Shown one piece after another: positions 1 through 6,423 of a stretch of 7,968 bases of DNA. Every line of letters starts with the position of its first letter. The first letter of the stretch is position 1. The notes below the pieces were generated by a model. That model was not told the DNA's origin and did not search any database. It was given only the letters and a program-made list of their open reading frames with translations. Made by a program: the position numbers and the translations under genes. This DNA comes from Chitinophagales bacterium (GTDB lineage: Bacteria; Bacteroidota; Bacteroidia; Chitinophagales; JADIYW01): contig JADLAH010000211.1 of the NCBI GenBank assembly GCA_020848315.1, forward strand, positions 1-7,968. The letters run 5' to 3'.

Positions 1-824
1 GCTGCCAACGCCTTTTCCACGGCATATACATTTTCCATGTGCTGTGCCGGTGTCAGACTTTTGTCGGCCTGTGAAAGGGTGAACAGCTGCTGGATATATG
101 CGCGGTAAGCGGCCTGGTTCTTCTGTGTTTTTTCATCCGTACGGAAATAGAAATCTCTGTCCGGCAAACCGAGGCCGGCCTGATTGAGATACATGATGTA
201 GCGGGTGGTATTTTTCGCGTCCACATCCACATAATAACCGAGTGGTGTGCTCAGGTCGTGGATGCCGAGTTTGGAGAACATGCGGGTGATCGCCTGCGCG
301 TCCTGTATCTGCTGAATATCACTCAGCCATTTTTGCAATGGGGACACGCCCGCTTTTTCGATGGCTGCTGTATCCATGGCACTTTTATAAAAATCGCCGA
401 GCAACTGGATGTTGGAGCCTTTCGCAGCCGTCCCGCTGTTTTGGGCGGCATGCTCCAGGATTTTTTTCACTTCATCCTTGCTGCGTTCGTCCAGTACGTT
501 GAACATGCCGTAAGAGGATTTGTCGCCCGGAATCGGATTTTTTTTAAGCCATTCGGAATTGATGTATTCAAAGAAATCTTCCTGTGCTGTAATGGATTTG
601 CTGAAATCTTTCGGCTGAATTGCCACATCGCCTTTGCAGGATTTTTTGCTTTTGCAGGATGCACCATCGCTCGATTTATCCTTGAGGTACATATTGCCGG
701 AAGGAGCGAAGTGGTCGCAGTGGATATGTCTGGACGGCGCCAGACTCGGGTCTGCGGCTTTTACGCCGACAGCAGAAGCGGCCAGCAGGGTGGCCAAAAT
801 GAGTTTACCATTCATACGTTTCAT
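1..824 (-). CDS. M13 family zinc metallopeptidase, secreted (N-terminal part, cut by the window edge)
   Basis: The visible 274 residues are the amino end of an M13 (neprilysin/PepO-like) endopeptidase, which cleaves oligopeptides outside the cytoplasm. A signal peptide covers about residues 1-23, with a hydrophobic stretch from residue 8 ending VKA before ADPS. A short linker with HIHCDH (33-38) and Cys57 and Cys63 follows. The M13 N-terminal domain starts near residue 80: DFFEYINSEWLKKNPIP (83-99), SSYGMFNVLDERS (103-115) and GLGLPDRDFYF (217-227) are family signatures. The zinc ligands (HExxH and the distal Glu) lie in the missing C-terminal half; M13 proteins usually have about 670-690 residues, so roughly 40% is present. 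ATG at 824 gives MKRMNGK; ATG at 815 is an alternative that keeps the signal peptide. The -7 element sits only 8 bases upstream of the 824 start. Family assignment is firm; substrate is unknown. Confidence 0.93.
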   Translation of the reverse strand, partial: MKRMNGKLILATLLAASAVGVKAADPSLAPSRHIHCDHFAPSGNMYLKDKSSDGASCKSKKSCKGDVAIQPKDFSKSITAQEDFFEYINSEWLKKNPIPGDKSSYGMFNVLDERSKDEVKKILEHAAQNSGTAAKGSNIQLLGDFYKSAMDTAAIEKAGVSPLQKWLSDIQQIQDAQAITRMFSKLGIHDLSTPLGYYVDVDAKNTTRYIMYLNQAGLGLPDRDFYFRTDEKTQKNQAAYRAYIQQLFTLSQADKSLTPAQHMENVYAVEKALA

Positions 825-832
825 TTATGCTG

Positions 833-867
833 CAAAATTAGTCGAAAGCAGGCAGGTTTTCTTACAA
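833..867 (-). promoter_or_regulatory. Bacteroidota-type promoter of the M13 peptidase gene
   Basis: On the minus strand TAATTTTG (833-840) matches the TAnnTTTG -7 element exactly. A TTG (865-867, inside TTTG) lies 24 bases upstream, slightly beyond the usual 17-23 base spacer, so the -33 box is less certain. Only 8 bases separate the -7 element from ATG at 824, which leaves almost no 5' leader. Confidence 0.55.
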
Positions 868-888
868 ATCCCTGAAAAATCTTGTAAG
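861..888. promoter_or_regulatory. Inverted repeat overlapping the M13 promoter -33 region
   Basis: CTTACAA (861-867) and TTGTAAG (882-888) are perfect 7-base complements around a 14-base spacer. The left arm contains the putative -33 TTG of the M13 gene and the right arm ends 2 bases before the DUF2061 stop codon. It could be an operator or a weak hairpin between the two genes. No U-run follows it on the minus strand, so it is not a classical terminator. Confidence 0.3.
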
Positions 889-890
889 TC

Positions 891-1358
891 TTATTTTTTT
901 GTGGCTTTCATCCAGAGGCGTTCGTGGAAATAGAACAGGATAACCTTGGTAATCACTTCCGTAAAACCGATTTGCAGGGCTTTGGTATAATCTCCCGTCC
1001 AGAAGGTGGCAATAATAATTGTGTCAATCGTGCCCACTATGCGCCAGCTGATGCCTTTTACCACGCTGCGCACATGGCTTTCCTGCCAGATATGGTCTTT
1101 CTGCGCATAATCATTGAGCTCCGATTGCGTGTGCATTTCGTAACCGGCTTTGCGCTGTAAACCCCATTTAATGCGGAACCAAAGTCGCTCGTGAAAGTAA
1201 AACAAGCCGATTTTAGTAAAAACCTCTGTCGTGCCGATTTTTAAAGCATTTCCTATGCTGCCGGTAAAGAGGTAGGACAACAGCATGGTGTCCAGTGTTC
1301 CGATAATCCGCCAGGATACGCCCTTGCTGAAGCTGATAAAATGCTTGTCTTTCTGCAT
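891..1358 (-). CDS. Tandem DUF2061 inner-membrane protein
   Basis: This 155-residue protein consists of two copies of the DUF2061 domain. Copy 1 (about residues 10-66) has KGVSWRIIGTLDT and EVFTKIGLFYFHERLW. Copy 2 (about 97-152) has KGISWRIVGTIDT and EVITKVILFYFHERLW. Each copy has two hydrophobic segments separated by a TG...AL.IG turn, so four short membrane segments are likely, with a polar linker at about 67-95. About 60% of aligned residues are identical between copies, but synonymous codons differ, so the duplication is old. The biochemical role of DUF2061 is not established; in many genomes the family sits beside sulfate-assimilation (cys) genes, but none is visible here. ATG at 1358 begins right before the first domain and follows a TACATTTG element by 34 bases. 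Domain call is firm, function unknown. Confidence 0.9.
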   Translation of the reverse strand: MQKDKHFISFSKGVSWRIIGTLDTMLLSYLFTGSIGNALKIGTTEVFTKIGLFYFHERLWFRIKWGLQRKAGYEMHTQSELNDYAQKDHIWQESHVRSVVKGISWRIVGTIDTIIIATFWTGDYTKALQIGFTEVITKVILFYFHERLWMKATKK

Positions 1359-1368
1359 ACAAATAGGA

Positions 1369-1388
1369 ATACTCTATAGGTTGAGTAT
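1369..1388. promoter_or_regulatory. Inverted repeat with CTATAG core in the DUF2061 leader (candidate operator)
   Basis: ATACTC (1369-1374) and GAGTAT (1383-1388) are perfect 6-base inverted arms around an 8-base spacer. On the minus strand the spacer plus the next base holds the self-complementary hexamer CTATAG. The element lies between the putative -7 box (1393-1400) and ATG at 1358, a position suited to repression. The regulator is unknown; an Rrf2-type (CymR/IscR-like) sulfur or Fe-S regulator is a guess from the usual cys-gene context of DUF2061. Confidence 0.35.
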
Positions 1389-1392
1389 ACAA

Positions 1393-1400
1393 CAAATGTA
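1393..1400 (-). promoter_or_regulatory. Putative -7 element of the DUF2061 gene
   Basis: TACATTTG on the minus strand matches the Bacteroidota TAnnTTTG -7 consensus, 34 bases upstream of ATG at 1358. No TTG lies at the expected upstream distance; that region is an A-rich tract on the minus strand, so the promoter call rests on the -7 box alone. Confidence 0.4.
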
Positions 1401-1430
1401 GGTAAAACTTTTTTGTTTTTTTTACGAAGA

Positions 1431-1446
1431 CCGGAAATTATTCCGG
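1431..1446. repeat. Perfect short palindrome downstream of the lipoprotein gene
   Basis: CCGGAA (1431-1436), a 4-base loop ATTA and TTCCGG (1441-1446) form a perfect 6-base stem that starts 10 bases after the lipoprotein stop codon on the minus strand. The following minus-strand bases are A-rich, not U-rich, so it lacks the tail of an intrinsic terminator. It may still stabilise the mRNA 3' end. Confidence 0.35.
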
Positions 1447-1456
1447 GGAACGCTGC

Positions 1457-2023
1457 TTAGTACCAGCGTGCCGGAAAGTCAATTTCAATATCCGTTTCAC
1501 CGTTTGCATTGGTGATGTCATTATTGATTACATTCGCGGCATCTTTCACCGGTTCATGTCGCAGTGTAACACGCAGGGTGCCTGTCGCAGCAGCATTCTT
1601 CGTATTGCATCCGAATTCCAGACCGATAGGGAAGCCGTTGTCATCTTCATCGAGATACTCGAAATTATTGATGAAATCTGCCGGGGTGCTTTGGTAGAAA
1701 AACTGATGCTCCGTACCTTCCTCGAGTATCTCTTCCGTGATATTGTCCGCAGGAGAAGTAGTTTCATTCAAAACCCGTGTTTGCACAATATATCGGGTAT
1801 CTTTCTTCAGGATAATACTGTCTGTAACCGCCGCGATTCCGCCCACGCCGTCGATGTCCTTAAAGGAAAATGTATCACTGCTCATGCCGCCTACTTCCTG
1901 AAAGATGAGTTGTACTGTCGTGATTAATTCTTCTTCATTGACGGGCGTTGGATTGTCTTTCTTGCATCCATTCAATAATAATAGCATGGATAATGCGGAG
2001 CCGGAGATGAGTGTCTTTTTCAT
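1457..2023 (-). CDS. Small outer-membrane lipoprotein partnered with the TonB-dependent receptor
   Basis: The 188-residue product starts with a lipoprotein signal peptide (KK, then SALSMLLLLNG) ending at Cys20. The residues after the cysteine, KKDN, resemble the charged lipoprotein export signal that places Bacteroidota lipoproteins on the cell surface. The mature part reads like one beta-rich domain with TFSFKDIDGVGG (51-62), TEEILEEGTEHQFFY (96-110), LDEDDNGFPIG (124-134), VTLRHEPVKD (152-161) and GETDIEIDF (175-183). I associate this motif order with small lipoproteins often encoded next to ZnuD-like receptors in Bacteroidota, but I know no assigned function. ATG at 2023 lies 14 bases after the receptor stop codon without a Shine-Dalgarno, so the two genes are very probably cotranscribed. 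Acidic patches and a few histidines would suit capture of a cation for the receptor; that is inference. Confidence 0.85.
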   Translation of the reverse strand: MKKTLISGSALSMLLLLNGCKKDNPTPVNEEELITTVQLIFQEVGGMSSDTFSFKDIDGVGGIAAVTDSIILKKDTRYIVQTRVLNETTSPADNITEEILEEGTEHQFFYQSTPADFINNFEYLDEDDNGFPIGLEFGCNTKNAAATGTLRVTLRHEPVKDAANVINNDITNANGETDIEIDFPARWY

Positions 2024-2037
2024 ATGCTTGTGTTTGT

Positions 2038-4359
2038 TTATTGAAATGAGTATTTAATTCTGAAAGTCAGGTTCCATGCTGTTTCATCCGCATAATAGCG
2101 GAATCTGTTGAGGTACTCGCGGTACCTGCTGTTCGTGATGTTTTCACCCGATATGGAAAAGGAAATGCTGTTTTTGTCATTCACCGGATAGGTAAATCCC
2201 GCGCTCGCACCCAGCAGATGATAATCGCCCGGTGCAGCCTTGAAATCCGGAATGGAAATAGGCAGCTTTTTTTGTTCAAAAGTATATTTGTACTCCATGC
2301 CGAAGAATACATTCTTCACCGCGGAAAAATCTTGTTGCCATTCAAATCCGCCCGCGATATTATCCGCCGGCATGTATATTAAATACTCATCCGTACTTTT
2401 GTTTTTACCTCTCAGCATGCTGTACCTGCCGTAGAGCGACAGCCATTTTGCCGGTGTGCTTTTCAGCGTCATATCCAGTCCCGCGAGCTGCGCGTCGGTC
2501 TGATAGTATCTGAAAGCGGGAAATGCACCGCGGATGGTCAGAATCGGTTCCGGCAAGGGCGCCAGATATATAAAATCATAGATGGTCGATATGTAGGCCG
2601 TTACTTCCGCCTGGATGAACTTTTTGTACTGCGCCAGCAAAGTGGTCGTCCATTTGATGCCTTTTTCCGGACGCAGGTCGGGCTCGCCGAATTCAATGGC
2701 TGCTATGCCGTGGTGCAGTCCGTTGCTGAACAGTTCGCTGGCATTCGGGAACCTGGAGTTGACGGCAATGCCCGATTGTAGCTGCACTTCCTGCTGTCGG
2801 CTGGTCCAGCTGCCACCGAGTGAAATGGCATACGTGTGAAAGTTATAAGTGGGTGTTTGCAGTCGGTTGTTGTTGTCAAATACGTAAGCGAGCATGCGCG
2901 TATAATCGTAGCGCGCACCCCAGTCGAGCGTGAAGGAGCGGAGCTTCAGTTGTTCCATGTCGAAGAAGCCGATGCCATACTGGTAGTAATCTGGAATCAG
3001 CGGCTTTACGCCGGTAGCCGCATCATTCCGGTTCTGTTTCGCGGTGAAATGAATGCCGCTTTTACCTTCGAGCAAATGGGATTTTTTTCCGATGCTGTGT
3101 GTGCGCTGGAAAGTAGTCAGCACGTTATTGGTGAACAATCGCATATCCAGACTCGCGATATCGGAGCGTCCGCCGCGGCGGATATCGTATTCCTGACGGC
3201 GGTTGTGCTGTGCGGAGTAGGCAATATGCAGGGTGCGTTGTTTTGAGAAATATTTGCGCAACTGCACTTTGGCGAGATGGTGCGTATTGTGTTGTTTGGG
3301 GGCAATAATATCGTAGGTAAAAGGCAGTACAATCAGCGGTGTATCGCTTTGTATGGCGTTGTTCAGGTCGGTGAGGTTGCCGATGTGCGCACTGCGGAAA
3401 ATGCCCGCTTTCTGCGAATACAGTGCATAGTGTCCGGATAAATCCCAGCCGCGTTTCATCCAGCCGAATCCCGCGCTCAGGTTGGTTTCCTGCAAGCCCG
3501 TATTGCTCAGGTTGTAGTCCGGGGCCTGCTGGTCGCCGAGTTTTTTGAAAGTGCCCTGCAGATAATAGGCCGCCTGTTTTTTGAAACCCTGCTGGATTTT
3601 TGCCGCTGTCGTAATTCCTTTTCCGTTGGTTTGTCCCACCAGGCTGATGTCCACGTTCAGGTGAGGCTGTTTTTTCAGCACCGGTGGCTGTATCACCACC
3701 ATACCGCCCAGCGATTCCGTGCCGTATTCCAGTGTGGCGGCACCCTTGATAACGCTGATACTCTGGGCCGCCAGCGGATCAATTTCCGGGGCGTGTTCCG
3801 TGCCCCAGTTCTGGCTCTCCAGTCGCACGCCGTACTCCACCAGTAAAATGCGGTCGCCGTACAATCCGTGAATAATAGGCTTACTGATATTCGCGCCTGT
3901 CTTGAGTTGGTTTACACCGGCAATTCCGTTCAGTATCTGTCCGAGGTTTTTTCCTTCCAGCTTTTCCAGTTCCTTGCTGTCCACTTCGTGGGAACTGAGA
4001 CCGGAAGTATATTTAACTGCCGTAGTGATGATGCCGGCTAATTCTTCTTCATGGTGTTCGAGATAGAAATTGCGCGTTATGGAACTGTTCACGTCCAGCG
4101 TCACCGTGTCCGGTGTGCAGCCGATGTGTTCTACTATCAGCGTGTATTTTCCCGAACATACCTGCCGGATGATAAAATAGCCGTTGCTGTCTGCCACCGC
4201 ATACTGATTGGTTTCCAGTAAGATAATGTTGGAATAACTCAGGGCGGACTGGTCATGTTCATCTATTACTTTGCCGGAAATGCTCCATTCGCAGGACTGT
4301 GCCTGCACCGCGACAGGTGCCATACACTGCAACATAACCCAAAGTATTTTATGCAACAT
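2038..4359 (-). CDS. TonB-dependent outer-membrane receptor, ZnuD-like (probable metal or metallophore uptake)
   Basis: The 773-residue product is a TonB-dependent transporter. A signal peptide covers about residues 1-21 (HKILWVML core, VQAQ end), followed by a carboxypeptidase-regulatory-like domain (about 25-100; SGKVIDE, ADSNGYFIIRQV, GKYTLIVEHIGC). The plug (about 120-228) contains LGQILNGIAGV, HGLYGDRILLV, the NWGTEHAPEIDPLAAQ segment and VIKGAATLEYGTESLGG. The rest is the 22-strand barrel, including YDIRRGGRSDI and a final YREYLNRFRYYADE before the last strand. The NWGTEHAPEID plug and YREYLNRFRYYADE are what I associate with Bacteroidota ZnuD-like receptors for zinc or related metals; the actual ligand is not shown. 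The frame stays open to an ATG at 4428, but 4359 is preferred because it directly begins the signal peptide and because the promoter (4365-4395) lies inside the longer version. It ends 14 bases before the lipoprotein gene. Confidence 0.92.
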   Translation of the reverse strand: MLHKILWVMLQCMAPVAVQAQSCEWSISGKVIDEHDQSALSYSNIILLETNQYAVADSNGYFIIRQVCSGKYTLIVEHIGCTPDTVTLDVNSSITRNFYLEHHEEELAGIITTAVKYTSGLSSHEVDSKELEKLEGKNLGQILNGIAGVNQLKTGANISKPIIHGLYGDRILLVEYGVRLESQNWGTEHAPEIDPLAAQSISVIKGAATLEYGTESLGGMVVIQPPVLKKQPHLNVDISLVGQTNGKGITTAAKIQQGFKKQAAYYLQGTFKKLGDQQAPDYNLSNTGLQETNLSAGFGWMKRGWDLSGHYALYSQKAGIFRSAHIGNLTDLNNAIQSDTPLIVLPFTYDIIAPKQHNTHHLAKVQLRKYFSKQRTLHIAYSAQHNRRQEYDIRRGGRSDIASLDMRLFTNNVLTTFQRTHSIGKKSHLLEGKSGIHFTAKQNRNDAATGVKPLIPDYYQYGIGFFDMEQLKLRSFTLDWGARYDYTRMLAYVFDNNNRLQTPTYNFHTYAISLGGSWTSRQQEVQLQSGIAVNSRFPNASELFSNGLHHGIAAIEFGEPDLRPEKGIKWTTTLLAQYKKFIQAEVTAYISTIYDFIYLAPLPEPILTIRGAFPAFRYYQTDAQLAGLDMTLKSTPAKWLSLYGRYSMLRGKNKSTDEYLIYMPADNIAGGFEWQQDFSAVKNVFFGMEYKYTFEQKKLPISIPDFKAAPGDYHLLGASAGFTYPVNDKNSISFSISGENITNSRYREYLNRFRYYADETAWNLTFRIKYSFQ

Positions 4360-4364
4360 GATTG

Positions 4365-4395
4365 CAAATTTACAGCCTATTTTTTGTAAATGCAA
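4365..4395 (-). promoter_or_regulatory. Promoter of the receptor/lipoprotein operon
   Basis: On the minus strand TTG (4393-4395), a 20-base spacer and TAAATTTG (4365-4372) fit the Bacteroidota TTG-N17-23-TAnnTTTG promoter exactly. Only 5 bases separate the -7 box from ATG at 4359, so transcription would begin at or next to the start codon. This is the best-formed promoter in the window. Confidence 0.7.
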
Positions 4396-4415
4396 TTCTG
4401 TTGCAGTAATTTTTT

Positions 4416-4440
4416 TATTCGTTACCAAAAGGTAACAATA
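4416..4440. promoter_or_regulatory. Strong palindrome between the nuclease and receptor genes (candidate operator)
   Basis: GTTACC (4421-4426), AAAA and GGTAAC (4431-4436) form a perfect palindrome. Flanking TATT (4416-4419) and AATA (4437-4440) extend the pairing to 10 bases per arm with one unpaired C at 4420. It lies about 20 bases upstream of the receptor -33 box and 9 bases after the nuclease stop codon. The next minus-strand bases are A-rich, so intrinsic termination is unlikely. It is plausible as a regulator site for the receptor operon; the regulator is unknown. Confidence 0.5.
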
Positions 4441-4449
4441 ACAGCATCT

Positions 4450-5838
4450 TTATAATTCAAACACCTGTCCGAGTGTCGGTATGGCTACCGACTTATAGGA
4501 TTGGGCGAGCAGTGCTTTCTGCAGGCCGGCCTGCCTTTTGGGTTCGCCGTGCACCAGCAGGATCTGCTGCAGTTTTTCCGTCGACTGATTGGACAGGAAA
4601 TGCAGTAATTCGCCTTCGTCCGCGTGGGCGCTCATGCTGCTCATGGTGAATATCTGCGCACGCACGGCCCGCATTTCGTGGAATATCTTTACTTCCGTCG
4701 GTTTCTTCACGAGCTGTGCGCCCAGTGTGCCTTCGGCACAGAAGCCGACGATGAGCACCGTATTTTCCGGCTTTCCGATCTGGTGCAGCAGGTGGTGTCG
4801 GATGCGGCCGGCATTGGCCATACCGGACGCGGCAATGATGATACACGGTTCATCCGAATCGTTGAGGGCCTTGGATTCGCTCGCGTCGCGGACGAACTGC
4901 ATATTGCGCCAGCCAAAAGGATTGCGGTCTTTTTTCATGTAGGCGTATATCTCATCGTCGTAGCATTCCGGATGCAGCAGGAAGATTTCGGTGGCATCCA
5001 TCGCCAGCGGACTGTCCACATAAACTTTGATGTTTTCGAGTCGGCCTGCACTGTGCAGCTTGTCGAGACGGTACAGGATTTCCTGCGTTCTGCCGATACT
5101 GAAGGCGGGAATCAGCAGTTTGCCGCGCTGCGCGACACAGGTGTCGAAAATAATCTGGAGCAGATGCTCGTCGCTTTCCGGACTTTCCTCGTGTTTCTCG
5201 CCGCCGTAGGTGGATTCGCAAATGAGATAGTCGAGCGGCGGCATTGGCATCGGATCATTCAGGATAGGCCGGTTGTATCGGCCCACATCGCCCGTAAAAC
5301 CAAGGGTTTTGGTCTGTCCGTTTTCATTTATCTTCAATGTCACCGTCGCGCTGCCGAGGATATGTCCGGCATCATAGAACACGGCTTCCACCTCGGGACA
5401 AACGGAAAACCAGCTTTCATATTCCACGCAGTGGAAGAAACGGAGGCAATATTTCGCGTCGTATTCCGTGTAGAGCGGCGCCCTGTAACGACCTTGTTTT
5501 TTGCTTTCATATTTCGCGTCGCTTTCCTGGATCTGCGCGCTGTCCATCAGCATGATGGCTGCGAGGTCGCGTGTGGCGGAAGTGCAGTAGATCTTGCCTT
5601 TGAAACCGTCTTTCACCAGTTTGGGAATGCGGCCGCAATGGTCGATGTGCGCGTGCGACAGAATCAGCACGTCAATGGCTTTTGGGTCGTAGAACCACTT
5701 GGCGTTGAAGTCTTCCAACTCGTCTTCATTGCCCTGATAAAGGCCACAGTCGAGCAGGATGTTGGTGCCGTTGCCGAGTGTCAGCAGGTGATTGCTGCCG
5801 GTTACTGTTTCGGCTGCGCCGCAGATCTGTAATTGCAT
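4450..5838 (-). CDS. MBL-fold beta-CASP RNA nuclease with C-terminal RMMBL domain
   Basis: The 462-residue product is a complete member of the metallo-beta-lactamase/beta-CASP family (TTHA0252/CPSF73-like), zinc-dependent enzymes that cut or trim RNA. The start MQLQICGAAETVTGS is typical of the family. The metal ligands are all present: HAHIDH (62-67), His159 in AGHILGSA, Asp184 in FTGDVG. The beta-CASP motifs follow: Glu208 in CESTYG, His405 in SMSAHADEGEL and His430 in LVHGEP. The beta-CASP insertion covers about 225-385 (PAFSIGRTQEIL, VYVDSPLA, ASGMANAGRIRHHL) and RMMBL about 386-440. It is cytoplasmic, with no signal peptide, and in its own transcription unit: 78 bases from the divergent gene at 5917 and 90 bases upstream of the receptor start. 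Only a weak TACCTTCA -7-like element (5855-5862) was seen for it. A DNA substrate cannot be excluded. Confidence 0.93.
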   Translation of the reverse strand: MQLQICGAAETVTGSNHLLTLGNGTNILLDCGLYQGNEDELEDFNAKWFYDPKAIDVLILSHAHIDHCGRIPKLVKDGFKGKIYCTSATRDLAAIMLMDSAQIQESDAKYESKKQGRYRAPLYTEYDAKYCLRFFHCVEYESWFSVCPEVEAVFYDAGHILGSATVTLKINENGQTKTLGFTGDVGRYNRPILNDPMPMPPLDYLICESTYGGEKHEESPESDEHLLQIIFDTCVAQRGKLLIPAFSIGRTQEILYRLDKLHSAGRLENIKVYVDSPLAMDATEIFLLHPECYDDEIYAYMKKDRNPFGWRNMQFVRDASESKALNDSDEPCIIIAASGMANAGRIRHHLLHQIGKPENTVLIVGFCAEGTLGAQLVKKPTEVKIFHEMRAVRAQIFTMSSMSAHADEGELLHFLSNQSTEKLQQILLVHGEPKRQAGLQKALLAQSYKSVAIPTLGQVFEL

Positions 5839-5892
5839 AGGATAGAATTTAGTATGAAGGTAAAATTTTTATTCCAAACAGCATATTTTAGT

Positions 5893-5900
5893 TATATTTG
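5893..5900 (+). promoter_or_regulatory. Putative -7 element of the small helical-protein gene
   Basis: TATATTTG matches the TAnnTTTG -7 consensus 16 bases upstream of ATG at 5917, in the 78-base divergent spacer shared with the nuclease gene. No TTG is present at the right distance upstream, so the -33 box is weak or absent. Confidence 0.45.
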
Positions 5901-5916
5901 GTGGAAATAAAGCACC

Positions 5917-6384
5917 ATGTTACAGGATATTTATAACAGCATTCAGGATAAGATTCAGCAGCAGATACAGGAACGTTTCGGACTGAGCGAAGAGCAGACG
6001 AGTCAGAGTTCTACGGTGTTGATGGAGAATTTCAAGAAGTTTTTCTCGGAGGATCTGATGGCGGGCGGCATGTCCGGCCTGCGCGAGCTGATGAGCAATG
6101 GACTGAATGATATCAAAACAAATCCTACGCTGCAGAACCTGCGCGATAATGTGCTGAATGACCTGGTGAATAAAGTGGGACTGAGCGAAGACACCGCGCA
6201 AAAGGTGAGAGACCTCTCGCTGACGGAAGTGTTTGAAGGCTTCCGCGCCGAGTTTACCGACGAAAACGGAAAGCCGGATATTTCCAAAATTCTGAGTAAA
6301 GTCAGCCTCGGCGACTTTCAGGATAAAGCCCAGGAATTGATGAATAAAATCGGTGTCGATTTAGGGAAGTTGTTTAAGAAGTAG
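5917..6384 (+). CDS. Small all-helical cytoplasmic protein of unknown function
   Basis: I do not recognise a named family with confidence. The 155 residues have no Cys, His or Trp, no signal peptide and no membrane segment, and are rich in Gln, Glu, Asp, Lys and Leu in amphipathic patterns. The first 20 residues (IYNSIQDKIQQQIQERF) look like a helix or short coiled coil. A motif recurs: FGLSEEQTSQ (21-30) and VGLSEDTAQK (87-96), each followed by a helix, suggesting an internal duplication of the kind seen in YidB/DUF937-type proteins; that resemblance is only suggestive. The C-terminal part (DISKILSKVSLGDFQDKAQELMNKIG) is again helical. Its codon use resembles that of its neighbours, and a -7 element precedes it. 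The TAG stop forms the first unit of a short-period repeat array. A real gene is likely; the function is unknown. Confidence 0.8.
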   Translation: MLQDIYNSIQDKIQQQIQERFGLSEEQTSQSSTVLMENFKKFFSEDLMAGGMSGLRELMSNGLNDIKTNPTLQNLRDNVLNDLVNKVGLSEDTAQKVRDLSLTEVFEGFRAEFTDENGKPDISKILSKVSLGDFQDKAQELMNKIGVDLGKLFKK

Positions 6385-6416
6385 TACTGAGTAGTTAGTA
6401 TTTAGTAGTTAGACAG
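6382..6416 (+). repeat. Degenerate 7-base-period repeat (TAGTAGT type), copy 1
   Basis: Five consecutive 7-base blocks from 6382 read TAGTACT, GAGTAGT, TAGTATT, TAGTAGT, TAGACAG. The first block contains the TAG stop codon of the helical-protein gene, so the array directly abuts the coding sequence. A related run lies at 6573-6607. Confidence 0.65.
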
Positions 6417-6422
6417 CGTCGC
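6398..6422 (+). repeat. 25-base direct repeat, copy 1
   Basis: The sequence from GTATTTAGTAGTTAG through CGTCGC matches the copy at 6589-6613 at 21 of 25 positions. The differences are one base at position 6 and three bases at 17-19. Unlike the 7-base array it overlaps, it includes the non-periodic CGTCGC end. Confidence 0.7.
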
Positions 6423-6423
6423 G

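Noticed and set aside
258..875. A 205-residue plus-strand open frame
   Set aside because: It lies antisense to the M13 peptidase, whose signal peptide and family signatures read clearly on the minus strand. Its composition (many Phe, Cys, His) is typical of an antisense frame.
1431..1446. CCGGAA palindrome as an intrinsic terminator of the lipoprotein gene
   Set aside because: Good stem, but the downstream minus-strand bases are A-rich; the T-run lies on the wrong strand for this transcript.
4416..4440. The palindrome as an intrinsic terminator of the nuclease gene
   Set aside because: On the minus strand it is followed by an A-rich stretch, not a U-run. An operator role is more plausible, though a processed 3' end cannot be excluded.
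4624..5832. A 402-residue open frame on the plus strand, antisense to the nuclease gene
   Set aside because: It is the exact shadow of the beta-CASP nuclease, whose catalytic motifs are all intact on the other strand. The antisense protein has no recognisable domain.
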